Part shown: one piece after another, positions 43,325-52,740 of the stretch | Layout: every line of letters begins with the position of its first letter | Numbering within the stretch: position 1 is the first letter of the stretch | Assembly: GCF_964019385.1 (NCBI RefSeq) | Contig: NC_088645.1 | Coordinates: forward strand, 35,341,798 to 35,405,797 | Origin: Sycon ciliatum | Lineage: Eukaryota; Porifera; Calcarea; Leucosolenida; Sycettidae | Length of the DNA: 64,000 bases | Direction of reading: 5' to 3' | Translations under genes and position numbers: made by a program | The notes under the pieces: model-generated | Told to the model about the DNA's origin: nothing | Seen by the model: only the letters and a program-made list of their open reading frames with translations | Databases searched by the model: none

Positions 43325-43930
43325 CCGAGACCCAGATATACCTCATTTTCACCTGATTTCAGGAACCAGTATATCTAGCGCATATGTCTTGTTTGTAACA
43401 TCCGTAAACGTGGATATATAACTGATGTAGCCTTTTTGATGTTTTGATGGTGATTGGACCGTCTCCATGGTAACCAAATTTGGTCATATATTTGTGATTC
43501 ACTAGCATGCGGGATACAGCTATGCTTTGCGAGCATGACATTTGCCAAAGTAAAGATTGATAAACAGTCTCCAAAGGGATATACTTCTGAAGTAGGTTTT
43601 CTTTTGTGTAACAAGATTCACTTGAACAATATTCAGCAAAGTATGGCTGCTTGATGCCGTTCTCCTGGACTTTCGATGATTTTTTCCTCCGCGTGGTTGC
43701 ATTTTTGTCAGAAAATATCGCTTTAGCTGTAATGTGGTATGGCAGAGGGAAATTTTTACAGTAGCAGAGTCCTTTCGGGAAAGGGACTCAAAAGTGATTC
43801 CAATGGAAGCTAAGGACATTGTTGAGAACTCCAATACACTTCAGGACCTAGTCATAGCGCCACCGATTACTGGCAATATGAACGTAAGCGCTATAGGGGT
43901 AAGGCATCCTGCAGCTTCATAACTCGAAAA
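43325..43930. other. No gene recognised
   Basis: Short ORFs only, without motif or splice context. Confidence 0.5.
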
Positions 43931-44070
43931 GAAGTGGTGAGCACACTTGCTCCTTCCCTGAGCACTGCAAATTCACAACTCAGTTCACTGCAAGGTGCTA
44001 ATGATTCAGTGATTCTGGTGCAGTGAATTTGCTGTGCCCAGGGAAAGAGCATGTGTGCTCACCACTTCTC
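43931..44070. repeat. Hairpin MITE
   Basis: GAAGTGGTGAGCACAC and TTCCCTGAGCACTGCAAATTCAC are mirrored at about 44018-44070. Confidence 0.75.
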
Positions 44071-44228
44071 GTTGATCTGAACGTGGACGATGAATTAGAG
44101 TAGTAATCAGATGATTCAACGGATGATAAGGGTTTCGTCGAAATTGCAAGATATAATGGACCTAGACAACTACCAGGTGACGAATGGAGAGGATGATGAT
44201 GTTTTGCCTGTCCTGTTGATAGTGAGTA

Positions 44229-44490
44229 TGTTGTAACTGCCACCAATGTTGTAACTCGCTTTCTCTTCCTGCTCCCAGTTCCGTGCCATCTCCACACTTG
44301 TACAAATGGACGACGATAACTACATTTAGAAGACTGTTTATTGACACGACGACGAAACACAACTATACATGACGAACTCAAGACGAAGACACGATGAACT
44401 CAAGACGAAGACAGCTTTTCATACCACAGCAACACGCGCATGCACCAACATGACGTACACACGACGTACACAAAATAACGTACTACAACA
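44229..44490 (-). repeat. 3' LTR of the minus-strand non-autonomous element
   Basis: 262 bp with TGTTGTAG...TTACAACA ends. An AATAAA (minus strand, about 44334-44339) lies inside. The 47 bp at its 3' end match 45406-45452. Confidence 0.75.
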
Positions 44491-45386
44491 TAACTCCCTC
44501 CCAAGAGTAGAATCGTCCTCGATTCTAATAATAGAACAGAGTAAAAAGAGGAAAAGATCACACAAATCACTCAATCATACCACACCAGTCACACCCAGAA
44601 ATAAAATACCTCTGCCTGCACTGCAGATTACAAAAACTCTGTCCGCCCACCCAGAACACCAGCCACGATCGCTGTCACACGTGTAGGAACTGATAACCTC
44701 AAAAACTCTACTTCACACAACACACCACCTCACGATCACGCAAAAATTCTAAAAATGTGAGAGCACAAATCATATGAATAACAAAAAGAACAAAATCCAC
44801 TGGCTCTGTGGGGGCCTCTAGTTATCCTCATAGAAGAGCAAATCAAAAAGCGAACAGAACACACGCGCTGTGCGGGCGCCTCTTTACCCTCGAGGAGAGC
44901 AAATAATAAAGAACAAAATGTTGGGAGAACAGAAAATACAAAACTCACATACTCCTCACGTTCACAACAACACACGTACCCTCTCACCAACGAAACTCCT
45001 CGCGCCGTCTGCCATGTCGTCCGCCATCTCAAAGCGCTGCTCAGCGTCCACATCCTCACACTGCAGCCTTCACCTTCCATCCTTCTTTTTTTTCTGTTTC
45101 AGTTTTTCTTCTGGGCACAGTTTTACGTCGTGTCCGGGACCATCCGTCCTTCTTCTTCTTCCTTTTTTTTTGCTTTTCTTCTGGGCACAGTTTTACGTCG
45201 TGTCCGGGACCACCAGTGACGACGACTGCCAAGAGACGGGAGAGACGAATGATGAAGGACGAGGACGACGGACGAACTTCTTCAAGACGGACAAAACTGT
45301 GACGATAGGACGACTGGAGATGACATCGGAAACTGGGAGCGAAGGCCACGCAGGACGAATCCAGAAGTTGAAGTGTACAACAATTT

Positions 45387-45405
45387 CCATTACCGCTGCC
45401 ACCAA
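45387..45405 (-). promoter_or_regulatory. Primer-binding site complementary to tRNA-Leu
   Basis: After the LTR end TTACAACA the minus strand reads TTGGTGGCAGCGGTAATGG. TGGTGGCAGCGGT is the exact complement of the tRNA-Leu 3' end represented at 27271-27283. Confidence 0.7.
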
Positions 45406-45452
45406 TGTTGTAACTGCCACCAATGTTGTAACTCGCTTTCTCTTCCTGCTCC

Positions 45453-45664
45453 AAGCCGGTTCCTGTCCTCCCGACTGTCAACCGCCTGCCGTTACTGCTT
45501 CTCGTCCTGACCCGATTACGCTGCCTGATGATGATTTGCCGCGCTGCGTTCCGCCGCTACAGCCACCGTCATCTGATCCGGTCCGTACTTCTTCTCCTGT
45601 TCCGCGTCGTTCTGGCCGTGTCCGCACTGCACCTGCTCGACTAGCTGACTATGTCCTGGACTGA
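45453..45664 (+). pseudogene. C-terminal tail of a Gypsy-type polyprotein
   Basis: The frame ends PVPRRSGRVRTAPARLADYVLD, the Pro/Arg-rich tail with the RRSGR-xRxxPxRL pattern common after integrase in Gypsy elements. Everything upstream is missing; the sequence joins the 5' LTR fragment of the minus-strand element at 45452. A polypurine tract (CTAGGGGGGCACAG) follows at about 45738. Confidence 0.6.
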
Positions 45665-45750
45665 GTTTATTATTTGGTTTGTTTTCTTTTGTTGTTTCCT
45701 AGGTATTTCGTTCATTCCCGTGGACGTGAATTTTAGCTAGGGGGGCACAG

Positions 45751-46000
45751 TGTAATAGGTGTATGTATGCTACGACCTGAATACTCACTATTTGTATTTC
45801 CCGCTCGTTCCCCTTGGCAATGAGCCACTCACATAGAAGAGCGCATGCTCCAGGTTCTGTTCTGTTCTAGTCTAGTCTGTCTTGAGTTGTCGTTGTCCTG
45901 TTCTCCTTCTGTCTACACTCTTATCAAATACTTCTAATTATCCAATCATATAAAACCCTTGTGTTCCGGTGTGAGGGGGCATCATTAGCATCATTAGCCG
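45751..46000 (+). repeat. Probable 3' LTR of the Gypsy remnant
   Basis: Starts TGTAATAGGTG directly after a polypurine tract and contains a TATAAAA-like motif near 45948. No second copy is present, so the 3' border is approximate. Confidence 0.45.
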
Positions 46001-46939
46001 GGAGCAGCTAACAAGTACGACGGCAAAAAAACGCCAACCCGCTGGAGCAACGCATTGGGTGAAATAGACTGGTGTTTACGATAGGCGTCCTGAAATGGAA
46101 CTAGACAAATCCCTTCACGATCACCACGAGATCACTACAGCATCACCCACTTGCCAATCGCGAGATATACACACCCTGTACATCTCTAAACACTATTGGA
46201 CGAGTAAGTACCGCGCGATACCCGCGATACGGACAAGGCCCACATTAGCTCGGAGACCGACAATCTTGAGAGATTCATTGTAATTCTTTTTGTCTGGCTC
46301 CACAGTCTTACAAGTAATCTGAGAGTGCCAATTTTTGAAGCAGCGGCGAGCCCCAAGCCGATGTCCTACATCCAGTTTCATCCCGAGATCGCCGTCCTAT
46401 TTTATTTTAGCCGACCCCGCCCAGAACCACAAGTGTCTTGCTGTTGATGTGCAATTATAAGGGCGTTTGACAACACAGAATGTGGACAACACAATGTCGT
46501 TGTAAATGGTGCAGACAAACCATGATATGTTACTGTTCTAAGTGTGGAGTTCGACTGCATTTCGATCGTGGATAGAATACCACGGTGTATACGAGATGCG
46601 AACGGTAGCAGACGAAAACACTAAGAAACATTGCTGGACACTCCTTGACGACTATTACATATTTTTTCTTCTCCATTACTGCTTGGTCATGTTTGCTTTG
46701 CTCCACAAACACTTAGAAGGCAACATAATCCATTATGTCCTATTGCATCTTCCCTTCATAAAAACCAGGGTCTTTTTGGTACGCGATCCGGACAACGTTC
46801 CCTTTTGGGAATATATAAATATTTCCATATCGCATGGACATATTCAGTTCAAACTTATAAACATGCTTAATTGGTCCAATACAAGCCGAAACAAAAGAAA
46901 AAAACTGCAAGAATGCGCTGAATTCTTGTGACGGCCAAA
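46001..46939. other. No gene recognised
   Basis: Short ORFs without motifs. Confidence 0.5.
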
Positions 46940-47180
46940 TTAAGGTTAACACCACCAGTTACTAAACAATCAACTCATGCGATAACATTGCACGATACTG
47001 ACCAACGGTACTGACGTTCTACAACTAACTGGCTAACAGCTCTAGCACATCTTGGATGCACACTCCAACAGCCTTCCAACTTGGAAGGTTCTAAGTTATA
47101 GAAATTACATAAGGAGGAGAAGGTTTTTTTTTCTTTTTTATAAATATTATTAATCCTTGGCTCTCCATCCGAGTCCATTT
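46940..47180. repeat. Foldback family arm with CTCCATCCGAGT end
   Basis: CCACCAGTTACTAAACAATC to CCTTCCAACTTGGAAGG matches the arms at 55.87-56.02 and 56.31-56.48 kb. It ends with TTGGCTCTCCATCCGAGT. Confidence 0.8.
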
Positions 47181-49559
47181 ATGTATGTATACTTTTTTAT
47201 TTGAATTGGCAAGTACACACGCGGACTAGAAGCCAAATTACATGGAAGCGAATGTGATAATGGAGTTAAAGAAAGGGGTCTAGGAAGGAGGAGGAAGGCT
47301 GCAAAGTAACACGGAGGACAATTCAGTGTCAAAATTAACAGTTGGACAAGGACGAAGGTAACTGAGATCGAGGGTAGGGAGGGCCCAAATATGCCCAAAA
47401 AGTTCGCATATTATGTATGCTCTTCGCATATTGGTCACTTGCTTCAAAATATCCTTCAAAATCACCCAAAAGCAGAAAAATATGCTCGAAATATGCTTGC
47501 CACGTCGCAGCCCGAAAACGCTGATAGTGGAAGTTATGAAAGGTATTTTGAGTTTGTCAATGAGGAAGGGGTGAAAGTACATGTAATCGGGAATTCCCCA
47601 CGTACTCTATGGAGTATGCAATGGAATTCAGGTAACTGGTTGTATAAGGTGGTGAAGGCAAGACAGAGAATGTGACAGTCTGATTGGCCTAAACTCGCTC
47701 GATTTTCCGCGTTTCAAAGTGATTTTTTTCGTTTCTCTTCGTTGCAATAAAAGTCCCCTCTCTGCCCTCTTCCTTTGGTATTTATGAGGCGAGACTGGAA
47801 AGCCGCTTACATGGCCAGCACTAAGCTTGAAGAATGGACAGTGTTAGGCCTGGGCGGATAATGCTAGTTATTTTGCGGGATAATGCTAATGGCAATGCCA
47901 GAAACACTGTATCATAATGCTACTTGTAATGCTGCTGTTCCTCTGTAATGCCAGCAATTCACCAGTAGTAAGTATGGAAAAATGGCTTGGTTTGGGCAGT
48001 ATTGTGCACATTTCGTAGTTCTACGTAGACGGCATGGGAAATGCTAGAAAATCATGATCATAATGCTAATTGTATGCTGCTATTGCTCCATATAATCCCT
48101 TGCAGCTAGCTGTCCAGCGAGGAAAGTCTCGAGTGGAGGTCTCTCGATCTGCTCGCTCATTCGCCTGGCATTCAGTACAGTAAGATCGGGCGCCGAAGAA
48201 CACCCAGGCTGGACAACCCGCAAAATTTAAGAACAGTCCAGGCTAGAATTATCCGATTTAAGAACACATTATATTGTAGATGTATGGGAGGTGAGTCCAT
48301 GTCATGTACACGTGTAAACAGTAACTGCTACATGTACAGTCATTCCCATTTACGACACCCACTAGTTTAAAAGTACTACATTGCACTACATGTACATATA
48401 CATGTACATGTACATGTACATGACAAACGTCATGACGTCACTCGACTCGCCGCGCGCGGGTGAATAAGAACGGTCGGGCTAGAATCAAAAATTAAAGAAC
48501 TTTCCTAGGCTGCGCTCGAGCCCCTGCGTTCTTCGGCGCCCGATCTTACTGTAGCACTTCATCACCAAGGACTCCAGTTCAAAACAGTTTTCACACTGCG
48601 CTTCAAGCCTTTTTCCTCGTGAACTTGCTGCAAGCATATGAGCTCTGCTGCGCGTGTTCCCTTTGTGTGAGGCCCCAACTATTCCTTGAGTGTGATTGGT
48701 GCTTCCACGACAACACTTGGCACATGACGAACTTTGGCGGATCCCGCGATCCCGCGTAAACGCGCAAACACGATACAAACCGAGACCACCTCAGATCAGC
48801 TTTGATCGTGTAAACGAAAGAAAATGAAAAAAGAAATGCGGGACTGAAAATGGAAAACTGGCCGTGCGTTGTCGTGGAAACGCAGCCTGAGTGTCCCCGT
48901 AAGTTTGTTCCGCTGGTGATGGTTTGGCATGAAGAGCACTGCATACTTGGTGCTCTTCAGACACAATATTCCTTAGCCTCCCTCCCTTCCTCCCACCTCC
49001 TCCCTCCCCTCCCCCTCCCTCCTGCCTTCCTCTCCCCCCCCCCCTCCCCACCCCTCCCCCACCCACCCAACCCATCCACATAATCTGTATTTCGTTCTGT
49101 TCGTGATGTGGACCTCATAAAAGAAACACAGTAATACGCCCCGGGAGCATTGAATAGTAACCAGGTGTGGAGAGACCAAGGTACTAAATGAACTATGTGT
49201 GCTACACTAATCAACCATGTAATCTATCAATTATGAACGACGCGACTGTGCTAGCCAATATGTAAGAAGAACTTGAAAGCACTTTTGAAAGTGAGAGCTT
49301 GTCAGACAACACCTTTCGAGTCTACTTCTTGTAAGAGGGTTCCGGAGCCCAGAGAGTCAGAGACATAGGTGAGAAAGACCACCAAAAGAGACACCCACTG
49401 GCCCTAGTACAAACATCCCAATGTCAGAAATAAAGAAAATATTGAAGGAGCAATAACAGATAGGAGAAATTCAGAAAATGGCCAGACCAAGGTGTGGAAA
49501 TCGGAACCATACAGCATGCTTCAATCGATACAGGTGACATCAGCTAACATACACAGACT
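47181..49559. other. No gene; repeats only
   Basis: At 47845 a single GGCGGATAATGC end (TAGGCCTGGGCGGATAATGC) resembles the hAT MITE at 62011, but I find no right end. TACATG tandem repeats lie at about 48380-48422. A paired segment (GAACACCCAGG... and CGATCTTACTGTA words near 48180 and 48540) is inverted. A C/T-rich low-complexity tract spans 48960-49080. Confidence 0.5.
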
Positions 49560-49760
49560 TGAACTGACGTGAAGTATCCACTGGATATTATAATGCCTGT
49601 AAAGGTCTTGTCTCTCTGTCGCCTACTCATTTAATAGAGATCGTTATAATAAATGTCGGGAAAGCGTTATTGATGCAACTGAGCAGCTGGTAGTGCCGAA
49701 AATGCTGTATTTTGAATCCATCAGTAAACACCTTGCTAATGGTGTGCAGACTCCACTGTA
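49560..49760 (-). pseudogene. 3' end of a second NLR gene copy
   Basis: On the minus strand GCATTTTCGGCACTACC...CAATAA encodes AFSALPAAQLHQ-stop, aligning with the C-terminus of the NLR at 52741 (AFLALKSAQLPR-stop). The following sequence also matches the NLR 3' flank (CTTGTCTCTCTGTCGCCTA versus CTTGTCTCCCTGTTGCCTA). Upstream the frame is lost within about 20 codons. It is a relic of a duplicated NLR gene. Confidence 0.65.
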
Positions 49761-49939
49761 GCCACAGTACATGTTTCACACAGTTATACACCACTACTCA
49801 AAAACGGTCTCTTGGCTACAAATTCTTCCAAAAATAATTAAATCCAAGGAATTTAACTGAACAGCGATGGCGACCACTAGACAATTCCACCTTCATAAAT
49901 CTCCAAGGAGTCTCACGGGACGGACCATCTGTTTCAGTA

Positions 49940-50005
49940 CACTCAAACGAGAGAGCTTGGAAGCTCAGGGCCCTACGCTATGCTTTTATGCTTTTTTGCC
50001 TAGCT
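49940..50005. repeat. Fragment of the GGTACGG foldback family end
   Basis: ACGAGAGAGCTTGGAAGCTC and CCCTACGCTATGCTTTT recur at 51240 and 61781. Confidence 0.75.
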
Positions 50006-50194
50006 CATCGTACATGTTATTAGAACTGATGGAATTGTTTTTTTCCGTTGATTGGCTACATCATTGTATTGCAAAAACGTTTCAATCAGTTTGAATATGA
50101 GTTAGGTAAAAGTACTTGTAGAATTTATTGCGGATTGTTATTTTTCTCCAATTTCATCCACTTTTGGTTGGCTCCTTCTTTTCTTTTATCTCCT

Positions 50195-50480
50195 TATACT
50201 GTAAATCAACAAATTTTGGCCGATGAGAAACTTTGGCCGATCTCGAAACGAAACTTTTCGCTGTCATTATACTTTGGCCGATTGGAGTTTTCAAAAAGAA
50301 ATCGATCGGTATAATATCGATCGGTATTTTTTGCTCTCACATGCATCCATTGCTCAATCATGCATCATTTGCCTCTATGACAAACTTTGGCCTGCGATTT
50401 ACTTTGGCCGGTTGGTACCAAGCGGCGAAATCAGCGAAATTAAATCGCCAGCGAAAATTAGTTGATATATATACAGTAAT
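50195..50480. repeat. TTTTGGCCGA repeat with ACTGTAA/TACAGTAA ends
   Basis: ACTGTAAATCAACAAATTTTGGCC at 50199 and an inverse-like end (GTTGATATATATACAGTAA) near 50462. ACTTTGGCC words repeat inside. The partial copy is at 42170. Confidence 0.6.
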
Positions 50481-50739
50481 CGGATTTTCTGGCCTTTTTG
50501 TAGTAATACATTGACCTGTTGAGCCAATGAGGTAAAATTATATTCCATACAATGCGATACATAACAATAATAATAAAATAATGTCCTTACCTTGATAGTG
50601 TGCTTGTGCTTAACTGTTGCTGACGGCCGAATGCATGGTTTCCTGTGGAGCACATTACATAACTTTTCAGTCTCCTAAAATACGTATCCTGTCCAAAGGA
50701 GGCTGCAGATTTAGTTTTTCTGCACGTTATCAGCAATGA

Positions 50740-50952
50740 CTACTGGTCTTCAGCAACTTGGGTGTTCTGGACTCGACAGGATGTCTGTCCTGACGTTTCC
50801 TGGGACCGGCGCTGACTCTGCCGATCACGGGCGTTCTGGAGTCGACGGGATCTCTCTTCCGACGTTTCCTGTGACCGGTGCTGAATCGCCCGTTCACGCT
50901 TATTTTGGAGACGACGGGATCTCTCTTCCAAAGTATGTTTTTGCTGACGCAT
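50740..50952 (-). pseudogene. Arg-rich repeat fragment of a Helitron/PIF1-like transposon protein
   Basis: The frame holds two full units of EERSRRLQN-xRxRxxQxRSQETS and a partial third, each about 23-24 residues. Such RxxRLxxxRxRxxxxRxxET arrays are common at the N-terminus of Helitron-like and other large transposon helicase proteins of invertebrates. No helicase or Rep domain is present here, so this is at most a fragment. The assignment rests on the repeat pattern. Confidence 0.4.
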
Positions 50953-51049
50953 CCTATCACCTATTCAGCAAACTATCGTCCATTCTAATTTCATTTCCTC
51001 CTCGTCTCCCTATTTCTCTCCAAATCTCCCTCTACATCAGGAAGTCGTA

Positions 51050-51430
51050 TACATAATACGACGAATATTGTGGCCAGCTGTTTGTGGCCAGCTGTGTTTG
51101 ATGGTACGGTACGGGACAGATACGGGAGCCAGCATATATTGTGCTAGCTGTTATGTACAATCCTGTAGAGCCTTTGTAGTCACAGATACGGGACAGAAAC
51201 GGGACAGATACGGGATAGCTCCAGGCGTGACACAAACAAACGAGAGAGCTTGGAAGCTCAGTGCCCTACGCTATGCTTTTTTGCCTTGATGACCTAGACA
51301 AAAAAGCATAGAGATGTTATTTATTCTTATAAATTTCTCCTTAAAAAAAGACATAACCTGGGATTCGAACCCGCACTATCGCCCTGCATGCAACCCCCGA
51401 CACACTACGCATACATGCTAATTCTTCCAA
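51050..51430. repeat. Copy of the GGTACGG foldback family
   Basis: TGTGTTTGATGGTACGGTACG at 51103, CTACGCTATGCTTTTTTGCC at 51268, and ACCTGGGATTCGAACCCGCAC with CGCATACATGCTAATTCTTCC at 51354-51428. The same modules are present at 61.8-62.55 kb. Confidence 0.75.
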
Positions 51431-51781
51431 GGCTGTGTTTACATGAGAAGTTTCAACCCGGGTCGAGTTCAGCCCGGGTTGAAAGTCTGTACGACAGACA
51501 AAAGAGGTGAGCGTTTACATGAAGACAGTTGACCCGGGTCAAATACTGATATGCCGCCAAAAGTCCACTTCTACAGTCCTGCATGGTCACGTGAATCCGT
51601 TCGCGCGAAATTTGCATCTGCAGTGCTGTTCAAACCTGGCGCGAGATACGCACAGAAGTACGTTTGTACGATTTTCTTGACCCGGGTTGGTTTCAACCCT
51701 CCCCTTGGGGGGGAGGGTTGAAATCAACCCGGGGCGAAATTTCAACCCGGGTCAAGCGCAATGCGTCATGTAAACGCGCCA
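51431..51781. mobile_element. MITE with GTGTTTACATGA ends and CCCGGGTT motifs
   Basis: GGCTGTGTTTACATGA is inverted at TCATGTAAACGCGCC. TTCAACCCGGGTC/GACCCGGGTTGA words occur near both ends, and the GGAGGGTTGAAATCAACCC palindromic region is at about 51708. The form is typical of hAT MITEs. Confidence 0.75.
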
Positions 51782-52059
51782 TTCACTTTGTGCACATGGC
51801 AGCGGAAGGATTTTTCCAGCCGTGCTGCGACCCACAGTTGATTGGGAACTCGTGGCCTGGCACGAGGAAAACATGGATGCAGTGAATGGGATTTTCGGTC
51901 TTTGACCACTTGCTGGTGAGCTGATCTACTCACCTCCCACCGTTTTAGGAGCTGCATCTGCGCCTTGATCCTTGAAGGGTGGTGGCGTTCCTACGGATGC
52001 GGAAAACCCGGCTTCCAGCCGAGTCTCACGCGAACCGTGAAATTTTAAATTTTAATTTG

Positions 52060-52190
52060 TGGCCAGCCGTCTTTGATGGTACGGTACGGGACAGGTACGG
52101 GACAAGTATGGTCGAGGGTAATACGACACCGTCTACCGCCTTGATGACCTAGGCAAAAATAGCATATTAAAGGATGTTATAAATTTTTCA
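52060..52190. repeat. Fragment of the GGTACGG foldback family
   Basis: GGCCAGCCGTCTTTGATGGT plus ACGGTACGGGACAGG, then CCTTGATGACCTAGGC. Confidence 0.75.
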
Positions 52191-52352
52191 ATTCTAAACT
52201 CGGATGTTGAGCCATAAATAGATGTAGAAAGGAAAAGGACATAAGGATACGAGTTAAGAGTTAAGAGTAACTCTCCATCACTGTAACTGGATACTATATA
52301 CAGTCAGAAAGTGCAATAACTAGGCACACAACTGACAAGAGTACTGAGACAA
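52191..52352. repeat. Half copy of the foldback MITE
   Basis: ACTCGGATGTTGAGCCATAAA and one arm (ACGAGTTAAGAGTTAAGAG, CAGTCAGAAAGTGCAATAAC) without the mirrored arm. Confidence 0.75.
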
Positions 52353-52595
52353 AGCTGTATGGACCCTGGCTAGCGCCAGACGTTACTGAGGTAACGTCTT
52401 CTGCATAGCTACGGGAATAAGCACCAAATTAAAGCTGTGTGGACCCTGGCTAGCGCCAGACGTTACTGAAGTAACGTCTTCTGCATAGCTACGGGAATAA
52501 AATATCAACGGGGGAACATTAGGATTATGTCGCTAATCATACACTCGAATAAAATATCAACTGGAGAACATTAGGATTATGTCGCTAATTATTCG
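52353..52595. repeat. Two tandem hairpin modules and a 47-bp duplication
   Basis: GGACCCTGGCTAGCGCCAG followed by GACGTTACT-GA-AGTAACGTC is present twice (period about 78 bp). A 47-52 bp unit (AATAAAATATCAAC...GATTATGTCGCTAAT) is then duplicated at about 52496-52590. Confidence 0.85.
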
Positions 52596-52719
52596 CTCCT
52601 TTTTCACTGGACAGTGTCAGTTTGGTTTAAGCGAAGTCAAATAAAGAAAACAAACATTATCCTGGCTGCAAAGCTCTTGTCTCCCTGTTGCCTAGTTGTT
52701 TATGTTCAAGATCTTAAAA

Positions 52720-52725
52720 TTTATT
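52720..52725 (-). terminator. Candidate poly(A) signal of the NLR gene
   Basis: AATAAA on the minus strand about 16-21 nt after the NLR stop codon at 52741. Its closeness to the stop makes it plausible but not certain. Confidence 0.4.
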
Positions 52726-52740
52726 TTCGTTGAGAAAGTG

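Larger units (their letters stand above)
44229..45452 (-). mobile_element. Non-autonomous LTR retrotransposon with truncated 5' LTR
   Basis: On the minus strand a 47-bp remnant of the 5' LTR (45452-45406) is followed by a tRNA-Leu primer-binding site and about 0.9 kb of internal sequence. A GGGAGGGAGTTA purine tract and a complete 3' LTR (44490-44229) come next. The internal part holds a tandem repeat near 45120-45215 (GGACACGACGTAAAACTGTG) and no pol motifs. It resembles a TRIM/LARD-type element. Confidence 0.75.

Noticed and set aside
47845..48110. Complete hAT MITE starting with TAGGCCTGGGCGGATAATGC
   Set aside because: Only the left end is convincing. I could not find an inverted right end or a target duplication.
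48791..49083. Gly- or Pro-rich ORFs on both strands
   Set aside because: They are produced by a C/T-rich low-complexity tract.
51353..51420. tRNA-like gene (GGGATTCGAACCCGC B box), also at 13.45, 61.9 and 62.5 kb
   Set aside because: Only a B-box-like motif is present, with no A box or foldable cloverleaf. It is a conserved part of the foldback family arms.
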